Made by a program: the position numbers and the translations under genes. A stretch of DNA of 64,000 nucleotides from Paracoccus methylovorus (GTDB lineage: Bacteria > Pseudomonadota > Alphaproteobacteria > Rhodobacterales > Rhodobacteraceae): the NCBI RefSeq assembly GCF_016919705.1, contig NZ_CP070368.1, positions 1,860,001-1,924,000 on the forward strand, written 5' to 3'. This document shows, piece by piece, positions 33,145 through 43,897 of this stretch (within the stretch, counting starts at the first letter, position 1; each line of letters begins with the position of its first letter). Below the pieces are notes generated by a model, which saw nothing but the letters and a program-made list of their open reading frames with translations, was not told where the DNA came from and did not search any database.

Positions 33145-34467
33145 ATGAAAAGGCTGTACCTGATCGCCGCTCTGGCTGGCCTGACCGCCCTTTCGGCCTG
33201 TGCCAAGCGCGATACGATCCTGCCCGGAGAACGGCTGGATCCCCGCGCCGTGCTGTCGCCCGAGGGAGCGGCCGTCGAAGGCGCCCCGGCACCGACCACC
33301 GCAGCCCTGTCGCTGCCGCCGGTGCGCGCCAATTCCGACTGGCCGCAGCGTGCAGGCAGCGCCAACCATGCACCGGGTAACGTGGCGATCGGCGGCGGCA
33401 CCAGCCGGGTCTGGGCTGCGAATATCGGCGCGGCATCGGACAAGCGCTACCGCATCACCGCCGACCCGGTGGTCGCGGCCGGGTTGGTGTTTACTCTGGA
33501 CAGCCAATCCTCCGTCACCGCCACCACCACCGGCGGCGGGCGGGTCTGGAGCGTCGATCTGCGCCCGGCGGGCGAAAGCGACCGCAGCGTCTCGGGCGGC
33601 GGCCTGGCCTTTGAGGGCAACCGCGTCTTTGCCACCACCGGCTATGGCGAGTTGGTGGCGCTGGACGCCCGCACCGGCGGCATCCTGTGGCGGCAAAGGG
33701 TCGAATCGTCGATCGGCGGCGCGCCGACAGTCGCAAACGGCGTCGTCTATGTGCTGGATCGCGAACAGACCGGCTGGGCGGTGCGTGCCACCGATGGCCG
33801 GGTGCTGTGGCGCAGCTTCGGCAACAAGGACATGGCCGGCGTGATGGGCGCCCCCGCGCCTGCGGTATCGGGCAATACGGTGGTCTTTCCGTCGAACACC
33901 GGCGCGCTGACGGGCGTTGAAGCATCGGACGGAAGCCAGCTTTGGACGGCCAACGTCGGCGGCACGCGGCTGGGTCGCGCGGTCAACTATTTCCGCGACA
34001 TGACCGGCGATCCGGTCATCCTGGGCAATACGTTTTATGCCGGCACCAGCTCTGGCGGGGTCGGCGCCTATGACCTGACCACCGGCATGATGAAATGGCA
34101 CGCCCGCGAAGGCGCCGCCAGCCCGGTTCTGGTTGCCGGGAATTCGGTCTTCCTCGTGAACGATCAGGCGCAGCTGATCCGGCTGGACGCAGCCAACGGC
34201 GGCCGGGTCTGGGCGCAGAAACTGCCCCTGTTCACGGAATCGATCATTCGCAAGCAGGACCGGATCTGGAACCACTACGGACCCGTGCTGGCCGGAAACA
34301 AGCTTTACCTTGCCTCGTCGGACGGGTATCTGCGCGTCTTCGATCCCGCGTCGGGCGCGCTGATCGGCACCGCCCAGATTCCGGGCGGCGCCGCGACCGC
34401 CCCCGTTGTCGCGGGCCAGACCCTTTACGTCGTCTCTCATGACGGCCAATTGATCGCATACAGATGA
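33145..34467 (+). CDS. bamB: BamB-like PQQ-repeat outer-membrane assembly lipoprotein
   Basis: 440 residues. A lipoprotein signal peptide ([18 protein letters not shown]) has a clear lipobox with the lipid-accepting Cys at position 20, and the rest is a beta-propeller with repeated W-x-x-x motifs ([31 protein letters not shown]). BamB helps BamA insert outer-membrane proteins. The ATG at 33145 follows AAGGAG. It overlaps der by 4 bp (ATGA). The symbol rests on domain type and synteny, not close sequence comparison. Confidence 0.87.
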   Translation: MKRLYLIAALAGLTALSACAKRDTILPGERLDPRAVLSPEGAAVEGAPAPTTAALSLPPVRANSDWPQRAGSANHAPGNVAIGGGTSRVWAANIGAASDKRYRITADPVVAAGLVFTLDSQSSVTATTTGGGRVWSVDLRPAGESDRSVSGGGLAFEGNRVFATTGYGELVALDARTGGILWRQRVESSIGGAPTVANGVVYVLDREQTGWAVRATDGRVLWRSFGNKDMAGVMGAPAPAVSGNTVVFPSNTGALTGVEASDGSQLWTANVGGTRLGRAVNYFRDMTGDPVILGNTFYAGTSSGGVGAYDLTTGMMKWHAREGAASPVLVAGNSVFLVNDQAQLIRLDAANGGRVWAQKLPLFTESIIRKQDRIWNHYGPVLAGNKLYLASSDGYLRVFDPASGALIGTAQIPGGAATAPVVAGQTLYVVSHDGQLIAYR

Positions 34468-35933
34468 GCTTTACCCTCGCCATTGTCGGGCGCCCCAATG
34501 TCGGCAAGTCCACGCTGTTCAACCGCCTTGCCGGCAAACGGCTTGCTTTGGTCGATGACCAGCCCGGCGTGACCCGCGACCTGCGCGAGGGACAAGGGCG
34601 ACTGGGCGACCTGCGCTTTATCGTTGTCGATTCGGCCGGTCTGGAAATGGCCGACGACGACAGCCTGCAAGGCCGCATGCGCCGCCTGACCGAACGCGCG
34701 GTGGACGAGGCCGACGTTTGCCTGTTCGTGATCGACGCCCGCATCGGGGTGACGGCGGCCGACGAATATTTCGCCGATATCCTGCGCAGGCGCGCAAAGC
34801 ACGTGATCCTTGCCGCCAACAAAGCCGAGGGTCGGGCAGGCGAAGCCGGCGCGATGGAGGCCTATGCCCTGGGTCTGGGCGAGCCCCTGCGCGTCTCGGC
34901 CGAGCATGGCGAGGGCATGGACGACCTTTACCGCGTCCTGCTGCCCCTGGCCGAAGAGTTCGAGGCGCAGAACATCCAGCAAGCACCCGAGACCAATGTC
35001 GCCGTCGAGGATGGCGAAGAGGTCGAGGATTGGCGTCCCTCGGCACAAAAGCCCCTGCAGATCGCGGTGATCGGCCGGCCGAACGCCGGAAAATCGACCC
35101 TCATCAACAAGATATTGGGCGAGGACCGCCTGCTGACCGGCCCCGAGGCCGGCATCACCCGCGATTCGATCAGCGTCAGCACCGATTTCATGGGCACGCC
35201 GGTCCGCATCTTTGACACGGCCGGCATGCGCAAGAAGGCCCGCGTAACCGACAAGGTGGAAAAGCTGTCCGTCGCCGACGGTCTGCGCGCCGTGCGCTTT
35301 GCCGAGGTCGTCGTGGTGCTGCTGGACGTGGATATCCCGTTCGAACAGCAGGACCTGCGCATCGCCGATTTCGCGGAAACCGAAGGCCGCGCCGTGGTCA
35401 TCGCCGCGAACAAGTGGGATCTGGAAGAGGACAAGCCGCAAAAGCTCAACGAACTGCGCGAGGCGTTCGAGCGGCTCTTGCCGCAGTTGAAGGGTGCGCC
35501 GCTTGTCACCGTCTCGGCCCGCACGGGCAAGGGGCTGGACCGGCTGCATGGCGCGATCCTCAAGGCGCATGAGGTCTGGAACCGCCGCATCACCACCGCC
35601 AAGCTGAACCAGTGGCTTTCCGCAATGACCGAGGCACATCCGCCGCCCGCGCCGGGTGGGCGCCGTATCCGACTGCGCTACATGACGCAGATCAAGACCC
35701 GGCCACCGGCCTTTGTCGTGATGGCGACACATACCGACAAGCTGCCCGACAGCTATGCGCGCTATCTTGTCAATGGGTTGCGACTGGATTTCGACATGCC
35801 CGGTACGCCGATCAGGCTGAACTTCCGCGATCAGGGGACGAAGAACCCCTACAAGGACAAGGCAGCCAAGATCAACCAGTCCGGCGCCCTGTCCAAACAC
35901 AAGCACCGGCAAAAGCCGAAGGGCGGGGTCTAG
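34464..35933 (+). CDS. der: Ribosome-associated GTPase Der (EngA)
   Basis: 489 residues with two consecutive G domains, a hallmark of Der. The first has GRPNVGKST (8-16) and the second GRPNAGKST near residue 205; [11 protein letters not shown] and NKWDLEE belong to the second. A KH-like C-terminal domain ends in the basic [25 protein letters not shown]. Der is needed for 50S subunit maturation. It is the last gene of the yfgM-bamB-der unit and meets the convergent membrane-protein gene with a 4-bp stop overlap. Confidence 0.95.
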   Translation: MSFTLAIVGRPNVGKSTLFNRLAGKRLALVDDQPGVTRDLREGQGRLGDLRFIVVDSAGLEMADDDSLQGRMRRLTERAVDEADVCLFVIDARIGVTAADEYFADILRRRAKHVILAANKAEGRAGEAGAMEAYALGLGEPLRVSAEHGEGMDDLYRVLLPLAEEFEAQNIQQAPETNVAVEDGEEVEDWRPSAQKPLQIAVIGRPNAGKSTLINKILGEDRLLTGPEAGITRDSISVSTDFMGTPVRIFDTAGMRKKARVTDKVEKLSVADGLRAVRFAEVVVVLLDVDIPFEQQDLRIADFAETEGRAVVIAANKWDLEEDKPQKLNELREAFERLLPQLKGAPLVTVSARTGKGLDRLHGAILKAHEVWNRRITTAKLNQWLSAMTEAHPPPAPGGRRIRLRYMTQIKTRPPAFVVMATHTDKLPDSYARYLVNGLRLDFDMPGTPIRLNFRDQGTKNPYKDKAAKINQSGALSKHKHRQKPKGGV

Positions 35934-36790
35934 GTCATCACGCGCACCAGCGCCACCGCTATGATGGCGATGGCAATGACGGTCATGGCGGCGATGGCGG
36001 CATCGGCGGTAATGGTGCCCGCGGCCACGCCGATCAGCCCCCAGATCAGCGCCACGCTGAAGCCGATGCGGCGCCCCAGCCGCAGTTGCACGCTGACCGC
36101 AGCGACCGAACCGATCAGCATGGCGATGATGGCGGCGCCCTCTTGCGGCATGCCAAGTTCGTCGCTGAGGAACCCGGTAAAGGCGGCAAGACTGGCCAGT
36201 ATCCCCCAGCCAGCCACGAACCCCAGCGAAGAACTGCGCTGCACCAGGGTGCCGACACGAATGCTGCGCAACGCCGCCGACAGAAACCCCGCCAGCATCA
36301 CCGCCGCTAGAAAAAGGGCAATAAGCGGATAACGCCCCTGCAACCACGGCCAGACAGCCCCAGCCAGCAGCCCCAGAATCAGCGGCGCATGTTCGCCCAG
36401 AATGGCCTCGCGTTCATGCAGCCGCAACAGATGGCCCGGCGTCAGTGGACCTGAACTCAGCGGCGGCAGGACGGCCCCCTCTTCCGACGGGGCGACGCGC
36501 GCAAGACGCATCCGCCGCACCTCCACCCAGCGCCGGCCGGCGTGATAAAGCAGCGCCGCCCAGGTCATACCAAGAAGCCACGCCATGCCAAGACTGGAGG
36601 GCCGCAGAAACAGCGCCGACATATCCACCGGCTGCGACGTGCTGGCGGAATAGCTTTGCCAAGGTGACAGCGCATCGCCTTGCTCTAACAAGGGCAGCAT
36701 GCCGGGGCCGGGTTGCAGCGCAAAAATCAACGTGCTGGCAACAAAGGCCAGCACGGCCATGATCAGCAGAAAGGCGCCCACGCGAGACAT
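35930..36790 (-). CDS. Uncharacterised multi-span membrane protein
   Basis: 286 residues with about eight hydrophobic spans: one at 5-25, one near 65-85, then a cytoplasmic stretch ([20 protein letters not shown]) and six spans in the C-terminal half. It ends in [16 protein letters not shown]. No conserved catalytic or transport motif stands out and I do not recognise the family. Its 3' end overlaps der in the convergent direction; serS follows 56 bp upstream in the same direction. Confidence 0.7.
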   Translation of the reverse strand: MSRVGAFLLIMAVLAFVASTLIFALQPGPGMLPLLEQGDALSPWQSYSASTSQPVDMSALFLRPSSLGMAWLLGMTWAALLYHAGRRWVEVRRMRLARVAPSEEGAVLPPLSSGPLTPGHLLRLHEREAILGEHAPLILGLLAGAVWPWLQGRYPLIALFLAAVMLAGFLSAALRSIRVGTLVQRSSSLGFVAGWGILASLAAFTGFLSDELGMPQEGAAIIAMLIGSVAAVSVQLRLGRRIGFSVALIWGLIGVAAGTITADAAIAAMTVIAIAIIAVALVRVMT

Positions 36791-36846
36791 GGGCAGGAAA
36801 CGCCGCCCGCTTGCACCGGGTTTCGCCGGGTCGGTCTTTTATCGCG

Positions 36847-38139
36847 TCAGGCCAGAACGCCGTCCGCGCCCAACCGCGTCTTGCCCCGCAGATAGGGATG
36901 CAGCGCCTCGGGCAGGACGACCGAGCCATCCGCCTGCTGGCCGTTTTCCAGCACCGCAATCAGCGTGCGCCCCACCGCCAGTCCCGAGCCGTTCAGCGTA
37001 TGGACGAACTCGGGTTTCCCGCCTTCCGCGGGGCGATAGCGGGCGTTCATGCGCCGCGCCTGAAAGTCGCCGCAATAGCTGACGGACGAAATCTCGCGAT
37101 ACTTGCCCTGTCCGGGCAACCATGCCTCCAGATCATGGGTGATGCGGGCACCAAAGCCCATGTCGCCCCCACACAGCACGATGGTCCGATAAGGCACGCC
37201 CAGCCGCTCCAGCACGGTTTCGGCGCAACGTGTCATGCGGGCATGTTCCGCAACGCCCGAGGCCGCATCCGTGATCGAAACCATCTCGACCTTCTCGAAC
37301 TGGTGCTGGCGCAGCATGCCGGCCGTATCGCGCCCCGCGCTGCCGGCTTCCGAGCGGAAACACTGGCTATGCGCCACCATGCGACGCGGCAGGCTGGCAT
37401 GTTCGACCAGATCCCCGTTCACCGTATTGGTCAGAGGCACTTCAGCGGTCGGAATCAGCCACCATCCTTCGCGGGTCTGATAGCTGTCCTCGCCGAATTT
37501 CGGCAATTGCCCCGTGCCTTCCATCATCTCGGACAGCACCAGCACCGGGGTCCAGGTTTCTGCCAGCCCGTGTTCTTCGGTATGCAGGTCCAGCATGAAT
37601 TGCGACAACGCGCGGTGGATACGGGCGACACCGCCCGACAGCACCACGAAACGTGCGCCCGACAGCTTGGCGGCGGTCTCGAAATCCATGCCCGGCTTGA
37701 CGCCCTCGATCTCGAAATGCTCGCGAGGGGTGAAATCAAAGGCGGACGGCTCACCCCAGCGCCGGATCTCGACGTTGTCATTCTCGTCCTGCCCCGCAGG
37801 CACGCTCTCCAAGGGCAAGTTGGGAACGGTCAGCAGCAATTCGCGCAGCTTGGCATCCAGCGCCCCGGCTTCGGCCTGCAAGCGGGCGGTTTCGTCCTTC
37901 TTGGCACTTACCAGCGCGCGCAGACGCTGGAACTCGGCCTCATCGCCGCGACCCTTGGCGGCACCGGCTTCCTTGCTGGCCCGGTTCTGTTCGGCCTGCG
38001 CGGCCTCGGCGTTGGCGATACGGGCACGGCGATCGGCGTCCAGCGACAGAATCTCGGACGAAACCGGCGGCAGGTTGCGCAGGCCAAGGGCTGCGTCGAA
38101 AGCGGCGGGGTTTTCGCGGATGGCGCGGATGTCGTGCAT
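36847..38139 (-). CDS. serS: Serine-tRNA ligase
   Basis: 430 residues from the ATG at 38139, preceded by AGAGGAA. An N-terminal coiled-coil arm that holds tRNA-Ser (residues 30-105, rich in Ala/Glu/Lys) is followed by the class II synthetase core: motif 2 [39 protein letters not shown] and motif 3 [19 protein letters not shown]. Standard length. It charges tRNA-Ser and supplies Ser-tRNA for selenocysteine where used. A longer frame to 38325 is open but non-homologous. Confidence 0.96.
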   Translation of the reverse strand: MHDIRAIRENPAAFDAALGLRNLPPVSSEILSLDADRRARIANAEAAQAEQNRASKEAGAAKGRGDEAEFQRLRALVSAKKDETARLQAEAGALDAKLRELLLTVPNLPLESVPAGQDENDNVEIRRWGEPSAFDFTPREHFEIEGVKPGMDFETAAKLSGARFVVLSGGVARIHRALSQFMLDLHTEEHGLAETWTPVLVLSEMMEGTGQLPKFGEDSYQTREGWWLIPTAEVPLTNTVNGDLVEHASLPRRMVAHSQCFRSEAGSAGRDTAGMLRQHQFEKVEMVSITDAASGVAEHARMTRCAETVLERLGVPYRTIVLCGGDMGFGARITHDLEAWLPGQGKYREISSVSYCGDFQARRMNARYRPAEGGKPEFVHTLNGSGLAVGRTLIAVLENGQQADGSVVLPEALHPYLRGKTRLGADGVLA

Positions 38140-38201
38140 AGGCCCATTCCTCTGACAGGTTACGCGGCTTCGATAACCCAAGCCCGCGCAAGGCGAAAGC
38201 C

Positions 38202-38564
38202 TCAGCCTGCCGCTTCGGTCAGCATGTCGCGCATCACGTCGAAAAACCGCTCCTGCCCGGGATAACCCTCGAAGCGCACCAACTCGACCCCGCCCCGCAA
38301 CAGGATGAACGTCGGGGTCAGCCATGGCCGCCGCGCCAACACCAGACCGTCAGGCCAGGGCCCGTCCAGATCGACCGTCAACAAAGGCGCCAGGCGTCCC
38401 TCGGGATGGCGATCATAGACCGGCGCAATCTCGCGATCCCATTGCGCGCAATAGATGCAGCCCCGCCGACGCGCCATCAGCAGCCGCAAACCCGGCGCCG
38501 CCATAAGAGGGCTCCCGATGACAGCCGCCGCCATCCCTGCCAGAACTTCCCGCCGCGTCAGCAT
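38202..38564 (-). CDS. Exported thioredoxin-fold protein
   Basis: 120 residues from the ATG at 38564. The N-terminus [22 protein letters not shown] looks like a Tat or Sec signal with a twin Arg. The mature part is a short thioredoxin-like fold with [16 protein letters not shown] (CxxC at C-I-Y-C) and a cis-Pro segment LTPTFILL. A periplasmic disulfide or cytochrome-maturation role, similar to SoxS-type thioredoxins, is plausible; the partner is unknown. Downstream on the same strand (62 bp) is serS. Confidence 0.78.
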   Translation of the reverse strand: MLTRREVLAGMAAAVIGSPLMAAPGLRLLMARRRGCIYCAQWDREIAPVYDRHPEGRLAPLLTVDLDGPWPDGLVLARRPWLTPTFILLRGGVELVRFEGYPGQERFFDVMRDMLTEAAG

Positions 38565-38629
38565 GACCCGCTCCGTTTCCGCCCCGAACTTACCCCCCGC
38601 GCCGATGCGCCACAACCGCCCGGCGTTTA

Positions 38630-38692
38630 CATGTCTTCCGTGTGGAAATATCCACGGGGGTGCGGGGGCAGTCAGCCCCCGCGTCACAAGGA
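38630..38692 (+). repeat. REP-like intergenic palindrome, copy 4
   Basis: TTCCGTG, GGAAATATCC, ACGGGGG, then GCGGGGGCAGTCAGCCCCCGC as stem-loop. It lies between the thioredoxin gene and meaB and has the same element order as the other three copies. Confidence 0.75.
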
Positions 38693-38707
38693 CGCAACGG
38701 GATTGGC

Positions 38708-39709
38708 ATGGACGAGCTGACCGAACCCCTGACGCAAGGCAACCGTCGCGCACTGTCCCGCGCGATCACGCTGATCGAAAGCACCCGCCCCGACCACCGC
38801 GCCCGTGCCGTGGCCCTGCTGGCCGAGCTGCCCCGGCATCAGGCCCTGCGCATCGGCCTGTCAGGCACGCCCGGCGTCGGTAAATCCACCTTTATCGAGG
38901 CTTTCGGCAAGCTGCTGACCGCGCAGGGGCTCAAGGTCGCCGTCCTTGCGGTCGATCCCAGTTCGGCGCGCTCAGGCGGATCGATCCTCGGCGACAAGAC
39001 CCGGATGGATACCCTGTCCCGCGATCCCAACGCCTTCATCCGCCCCTCGCCCTCGCGCGCCGAGCTGGGCGGCGTCGCACGACGCACCCGCGAAACGGTG
39101 CGGCTGTGCGAAGCGGCCGGCTTCGATGTGGTCCTGATCGAGACGGTGGGTGTCGGCCAATCCGAAACGCTGGTCGCCGATATGTCGGACCTGTTCATCC
39201 TGCTGCTCGCCCCGGCGGGCGGGGATGAGCTTCAGGGCGTCAAGCGCGGTATCATGGAAATCGCCGACATCATCTTGGTCAACAAGGCCGATGGCGAATT
39301 GCGCCAGACCGCCATGCGTACCGTTGCCGATTACGCCGGGGCGCTGCGGCTGTTGCGCAAGCGCCCCTATGATCCCGAGGGGTTTCCCAAGGCCCTGCCC
39401 GTCTCGGCCTATACTGGCGAGGGGCTGGAGAAAGCTTGGACCAACATGACCTGGCTGGCCGACTGGCGGCGGCAACACAGCCATTTCGACAGCCGCCGCG
39501 CCGAACAGGCCCGGCACTGGTTCCTGTCCGAACTGCGCGCCGGTCTGTTGGCGCAACTCGACCGACCCGAGGTGCGCACCCGGCTGACCGAGATCGGCGA
39601 TATGGTGGCGCAGGGCAAAAGCGACCCCGATTCGGCGGCGGCGCAAGTGCTCGACTGGCTGGGTGGGGGCCAGGCCCAATCGCCCCCGAAATCGTTGCAA
39701 GGCACATGA
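38708..39709 (+). CDS. meaB: Methylmalonyl-CoA mutase-associated GTPase MeaB
   Basis: 333 residues of the MeaB/ArgK G3E family: P-loop [12 protein letters not shown] (53-61), [53 protein letters not shown] and VNKADGELR. It protects and reloads B12-dependent methylmalonyl-CoA mutase with cofactor. The mutase genes are not in this window. The start ATG at 38708 lies just past a REP-like copy. It overlaps ogt by 4 bp (ATGA). Confidence 0.93.
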   Translation: MDELTEPLTQGNRRALSRAITLIESTRPDHRARAVALLAELPRHQALRIGLSGTPGVGKSTFIEAFGKLLTAQGLKVAVLAVDPSSARSGGSILGDKTRMDTLSRDPNAFIRPSPSRAELGGVARRTRETVRLCEAAGFDVVLIETVGVGQSETLVADMSDLFILLLAPAGGDELQGVKRGIMEIADIILVNKADGELRQTAMRTVADYAGALRLLRKRPYDPEGFPKALPVSAYTGEGLEKAWTNMTWLADWRRQHSHFDSRRAEQARHWFLSELRAGLLAQLDRPEVRTRLTEIGDMVAQGKSDPDSAAAQVLDWLGGGQAQSPPKSLQGT

Positions 39710-40299
39710 CTGCGGCAAGTTACAAAAACGAACGGGATTTCCGCGAAGCCCTTCCCGCGCTGCTCGGGGCTGTCCCGAAGGATGGGGCTCAGTTCGGGGC
39801 GGCATGGATCGACACACCGCTTGGCGGCATGGTCGCACTGGTCGACGCCACGCAACTGCACCTGCTGGAATTCGCCGATCGTTTCCGGCTCGAAACAGGA
39901 CTGCGGCAAGCAGCCCGCCGCGCGCCAGGGCGGATCGGATTTGGCCGCACCGCTGTTACAGACCGGGTCGAGGCGCAGCTTTCCGCCTATTTTACAGGTG
40001 GTTGTTCCAAATTCGATCTGCCGCTCGCACTTAACGGAACGCCTTTCCAGCGTCAGGTTTGGCAAGAGTTGCAGCAGATCCCCTCTGGCCACACCCTCAG
40101 CTATGGGGAACTCGCACGGCGCATCGGCCACCCCCAGGCGGTTCGGGCGGCGGCACGGGCCAATGGCGCGAACCGCATCGCCGTGGTGATTCCCTGCCAT
40201 CGGGTCCGGGGTGCGGATGGCGCGCTGACCGGTTATGGTGGTGGGCTGTGGCGCAAACAGGCGCTGCTGGACCACGAGCCCCGGCATTTTCCGGCATGA
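39706..40299 (+). CDS. ogt: Methylated-DNA-protein-cysteine methyltransferase
   Basis: 197 residues. The C-terminal domain has [23 protein letters not shown], the DNA-binding [11 protein letters not shown] helix and the methyl-acceptor IPCHRV (Cys164), followed by [13 protein letters not shown]. The N-terminal 90 residues match the half of Ada that accompanies this domain, without Ada's zinc-binding regulator part. It repairs O6-methylguanine by suicide transfer. The start overlaps the meaB stop. The frame upstream from 39436 is inside meaB and not used. Confidence 0.92.
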   Translation: MTAASYKNERDFREALPALLGAVPKDGAQFGAAWIDTPLGGMVALVDATQLHLLEFADRFRLETGLRQAARRAPGRIGFGRTAVTDRVEAQLSAYFTGGCSKFDLPLALNGTPFQRQVWQELQQIPSGHTLSYGELARRIGHPQAVRAAARANGANRIAVVIPCHRVRGADGALTGYGGGLWRKQALLDHEPRHFPA

Positions 40300-40454
40300 T
40301 GGAACATGGCGGAACCGGGAAAACCGGCAAAAAGGCTTGACGCGCCGCCCGTCCCGCTTTATCCCGCGCAAACAGATTTCCGGGCGCTGCCACGCGGCGC
40401 CCTTACATATTGCGGGCAAACGCCCGCGCAGGATCGAATCGAAGGAACAAGATC

Positions 40455-40730
40455 ATGTCGCGCGTTTGCGAACTGACCGGCAAGGGCCCGATGAGCGGCA
40501 ACAACGTCTCCCACGCCAACAACAAGACCCGCCGCCGGTTTCTACCGAACCTGAACGACGTGTCGCTGCTGTCGGAAAAGCTGGGCCGCAGCTATCAGCT
40601 GCGCATCTCGGCCGCCGCGCTGCGCTCGGTCGATCACCGTGGCGGGCTGGATGCCTTTCTGGTGAAAGCCAAGGACGCGGAACTGTCCGACCGCGCGCTG
40701 AAGATCAAGCGCGAACTGGCAAAAGCCTGA
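40455..40730 (+). CDS. rpmB: 50S ribosomal protein L28
   Basis: 91 residues with the full L28 pattern: [31 protein letters not shown], and a basic C-terminus [12 protein letters not shown]. Standard length for alphaproteobacteria. The ATG at 40455 follows AAGGAAC. A strong terminator follows at 40782-40809. Confidence 0.97.
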   Translation: MSRVCELTGKGPMSGNNVSHANNKTRRRFLPNLNDVSLLSEKLGRSYQLRISAAALRSVDHRGGLDAFLVKAKDAELSDRALKIKRELAKA

Positions 40731-40781
40731 TTTCCTCTTCCCATCGGGCCTGTCGATTCCAAGCCCGGTGATATGTGATGC

Positions 40782-40809
40782 GCCCTGCCGTCAGCGGCGG
40801 GGCCTTTTT
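40782..40809 (+). terminator. Rho-independent terminator of rpmB
   Basis: GCCCTGCCG (40782-40790), TCAG loop, CGGCGGGGC (40795-40803): a 9-bp stem with one G-T pair, followed by CTTTTT. Confidence 0.85.
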
Positions 40810-41179
40810 CGTTCTGACGCGCCATAGCCGGACCGCCCGTCCAGGCGCCTCGTATTGCGCCCACCCGTCAGGGAATCTGTTCAACGCCCGGCTTCTGTCC
40901 AACCGTGCGCAAAGCGCCACAGCGCGCACCCTGATCACGTCCAAATAACTGCGACTAGCTGGCAACTTGGGTAAAACTCATGATTGCGGCATATCCAGGT
41001 TATCTGATACCGGTTCGCGCAGTTCTGGTTATAGCGGAATATTGCATCTCGTGCGGTACTGCTTGAACGCATTTTTACGTTCTCTCATCTAGCGTCTGCT
41101 CTGGAAGAGCAATGGTACCAGAATCAACTATGGGCGCGAAATTATATGGGAGGAGCGCGAGTTCAGAAAGGCAGCCCCA

Positions 41180-41213
41180 TGAAACAAAAGGCAAGACTTT
41201 CTGAAACGCCACA
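41180..41213 (+). repeat. Left terminal inverted repeat of the tniQ unit
   Basis: Begins TGAAACAAAAGGCA and continues AGACTTTCTGAAACGCCACA; 32 of 34 bases match 62461-62494. Confidence 0.65.
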
Positions 41214-41351
41214 CTCTTATCAACATCTGGCAATAATCACAAAAGTCTGCCACTGGCGCGGAAAATTCTCAAACAATATCAATGATATGCTGAGCAGACC
41301 GACAGTTCGTCCTGCCCTATTTCTCAGATAGCGTTGCCTCACCGTGCCCAT

Positions 41352-41375
41352 GAAAAAGCCGGCGCGTGGCCGGCT
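41352..41375 (-). terminator. Terminator of tniQ
   Basis: On the minus strand AGCCGGC pairs with GCCGGCT around a 5-nt loop and is followed by CTTTTTCA. It lies 20 bp past the tniQ stop. Confidence 0.7.
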
Positions 41376-41394
41376 GCTTTGTCAGATCATGGGT

Positions 41395-43188
41395 TTACGC
41401 GACGTCGGCGCGTCGAAAGATCATTGTGCTACGTAATCCCAACGGAAGTGGCAGCGCGCCATTGGATATCTGATGGTTGAACTCGTCGTCAGCGGATCGA
41501 CCCGACCGTTCGACCAGCTCGTTCAGGGAGACATGTGCTGCCTGAAATTCCTCAAGCGATTTTCTGCAGCTGTACTTACCGCCTCTGATGCTGACACTTT
41601 TACGCTTCGTAGGGGCCGCAAGAAAGCCAGCCTGCCGCAGGCGATAAACTGTTGGCCTGCTGATCTTTAGAAGCCGAGCAACGCTCCATGAGGATGCAAC
41701 GGGCTCTTGGGGTCGGCGGTAGATACCGTTCAGGGAGCCTGGATGAACCCGAAATGCTCGGAAATCGTCTGCGTAAGCACCTTCGAAATATAGCGGAATG
41801 CGACGGTCAAGGATGATCTCCGCAAGTGATGCGATAGTCACGCCACGCCGACGCGCGGCAGTGGAGATATCAATGAGGTCTTTGGTGGCTTCGGCTGGCT
41901 TCGCAAAAGCCCTGAACCGTTCAAGAAACTCGTCCAGATCCTCCGGCCGGTAGATGGTTGACCTTTTTCCATATTCCGATTGCTTTGGGATGAGCCCGTG
42001 GCTTGCCAGTCGCGCAAGCACCACCGTTTCAACGCCAAGCAACTCCGCGGCTTCCTTCGCGCTCAGACGCATGCCGACCTCGGCGACGATGTCGTTGAGC
42101 AGAGCTGTCGAGATATAGCGCGTCAGCGTGTAATACCTGTTCTGAGCATCCGCCTTGGCCATCCCCATAGTGGCGAGTTTCTGACCAAGCCTGTTGTGAG
42201 GAATGCCGAACACCTGCTTTGCCGTCGAGAAGGAGTGAACCTGCTGCTCCGGACAAGGCTTGCCGAGAACAATTGACCCCGTCGTGACGGGAAAGTGTTC
42301 GAAAATAAACTCCCGAACAATGTCGCGCACAACGTCAAAGTCCGGGTCATCATCACGAGAGCGCAACCAGTCGAAGAATACGCCGTAGTGTGACCGGTAG
42401 AGTTTTTCTCCCACCGGATGGGAGTCCTGGATTTCTTTGAGCTTTTGGCGCAATGCCTCCGGACCTCCGCGAAGGATGCTCAAGCCAGCGGTGCCGGCCG
42501 CTGCCCATTGCGCATCCGTAAGTTCCGCTCGCTTTACTCTTGGTCCCAAAGTCAGAAGCGCGCCAAGCATCTCGCAAGTCTGCACTGCAATATGAAACGG
42601 CAAGCAGTCCAGCCAGCTTTGTCCGGGTCCGTTCTGGATTCGATCGGTCAAATACCGCTCCAGCTCCAGATCCTGGGACACAGCCAAATCACCGGCTGTT
42701 GGTTTAAAGCCGTCGAGCATGGGGATGTGATCAAAGCAATCATTGCCGTTTTTTGGCTTGGGAACGGCAACGAGGTGGCACCCATGTTTCACACAGGTGC
42801 GGATCGCTGCAAGTTGCCAGATCCCATGATGGATGATTTCTGTCGTGTTGCGCACCTCGCTGCTACACATCGGGCAAATCCGAAGCGTTGTCCGGATAAA
42901 TCCGGTGAACTTTATGCGTTCGTTCCCGAGCCGAAACCAACCCGGCTCAATCAGGGAAGGTGTTGCCGCTTGCAGCGGGACGGGATCGATATCGCCCAGA
43001 ACTGCCAACCTCTGGATTTCGACCGGATCGCCGTTCACAAGCGAGAAGTAGTCGATCCCAACGTCCGAGCAGAAGGTGATCATCCGGGGCACGCCGTTCC
43101 GCCGAGCCCGCCGCGAGGCGAAGGATGTCGCGGATTCTCCCACAATCGCGGGGACCGTCAATGGTAGCGGTTTTGTCGCCGTGAACAT
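41395..43188 (-). CDS. tniQ: TniQ-family transposition protein
   Basis: 597 residues from the ATG at 43188. The N-terminal third is the TniQ domain: TVPAIVGESATSFASRRARRNG, IRTTLRICPMCSSEV zinc motif, HHGIWQLAAIRTCVKHGCHLVAVP. The middle and C-terminal part contain DNA-binding helices (LSAKEAAELLGVETVVLARL and WSVARLLKISRPTVYRLRQ). TniQ/TnsD proteins choose target sites in Tn7-like and Tn5053-like elements together with TniA and TniB, which are absent here. Its start overlaps (TGATG) the end of a short frame (43189-43298) that could be the tail of a lost upstream gene. Confidence 0.88.
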   Translation of the reverse strand: MFTATKPLPLTVPAIVGESATSFASRRARRNGVPRMITFCSDVGIDYFSLVNGDPVEIQRLAVLGDIDPVPLQAATPSLIEPGWFRLGNERIKFTGFIRTTLRICPMCSSEVRNTTEIIHHGIWQLAAIRTCVKHGCHLVAVPKPKNGNDCFDHIPMLDGFKPTAGDLAVSQDLELERYLTDRIQNGPGQSWLDCLPFHIAVQTCEMLGALLTLGPRVKRAELTDAQWAAAGTAGLSILRGGPEALRQKLKEIQDSHPVGEKLYRSHYGVFFDWLRSRDDDPDFDVVRDIVREFIFEHFPVTTGSIVLGKPCPEQQVHSFSTAKQVFGIPHNRLGQKLATMGMAKADAQNRYYTLTRYISTALLNDIVAEVGMRLSAKEAAELLGVETVVLARLASHGLIPKQSEYGKRSTIYRPEDLDEFLERFRAFAKPAEATKDLIDISTAARRRGVTIASLAEIILDRRIPLYFEGAYADDFRAFRVHPGSLNGIYRRPQEPVASSWSVARLLKISRPTVYRLRQAGFLAAPTKRKSVSIRGGKYSCRKSLEEFQAAHVSLNELVERSGRSADDEFNHQISNGALPLPLGLRSTMIFRRADVA

Positions 43189-43348
43189 CAGCGTTTCTCC
43201 CGTGAAAAGACCTGCCGCGCATCGACCCGGTAAAAATCGGGAATGATGAAGGGGTTGTGCGCCATGGCGCGTGCGCTTTCCACATAGCCGGCGCGTGCCA
43301 TGGCGCACTTGCCGTGAGGCCAACCGCCGGCAAATGCGTGGATGGTGA

Positions 43349-43470
43349 TCAGCGCTGTTTGCGGGCTGTGCTATTGGCGAGGCGGTAGCTTTCGCCGTCC
43401 ATCTCGAGGATGCCGACATGGTGGAACAGTCGGCCGAGCAGCGCGCCGGAGTGTTTGTCTGGCTGGGCGA
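43349..43470 (-). pseudogene. IstB-like helper ATPase, C-terminal remnant
   Basis: In the minus frame ending at 43349 the sequence SGALLGRLFHHVGILEMDG followed by ESYRLANS resembles the C-terminus of IS21-type IstB ATPases (LLDRLLHHA...GDSYRL). Upstream the similarity is lost and no Walker motifs or istA are present. It is a scrap of an insertion sequence next to tniQ. Confidence 0.5.
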
Positions 43471-43897
43471 TCCTCTGTTGGGGCCAACCTCGGCTCTATG
43501 GGCCGTTCTATGCATGGAGTAGCGCAAAGGTGCGCTCGGCGCTATTGTAACTCTAATCGGGGTGGGGCAAGTTCTCTTCCGCCTTCGCCGCTCCCACAGC
43601 AAAAGCCGGTGCAGCAATTGCTGCCAGATGTTCCTCTGCTCACAGATAACAGGTCCTCTCGTTTTGCGCGTGGAAGGCTGGTTACTCAAGATTGTCACAT
43701 AGGAAAATCACCTCGCTTTGGCCGGCTGGCAGCGGACACAACGACTAACAGAGCTTGGGTGCCTTGCTGAAACACTTGTGATCCTGCGCCACCGACTGTG
43801 GGAGTAGACCCAGGAGCACTTGTCAAAAAACTTTAACCGACTTGTAGCCGATCTGACATCTCTACGTGGAACACGCTCCTTCGAAAAAGGAGCGCGC
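43471..43897. other. Region upstream of the ABC importer operon
   Basis: About 430 bp with no gene I can support, probably remains of an insertion sequence (a TGTAACTC... end-like sequence near 43547) plus the promoter of the operon that starts at 43898. The AAGGAG at 43886 is the ribosome-binding site of the first gene. Confidence 0.5.

Larger units (their letters stand above)
40810..41394. other. Non-coding stretch at the left edge of the tniQ transposon-like unit
   Basis: 585 bp with no credible gene. It is clearly more A/T-rich from about 40960 on. It holds the left inverted end at 41180 and the terminator for tniQ at 41352-41375. The 61-codon frame at 41146 has no recognisable features. 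Confidence 0.6.
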
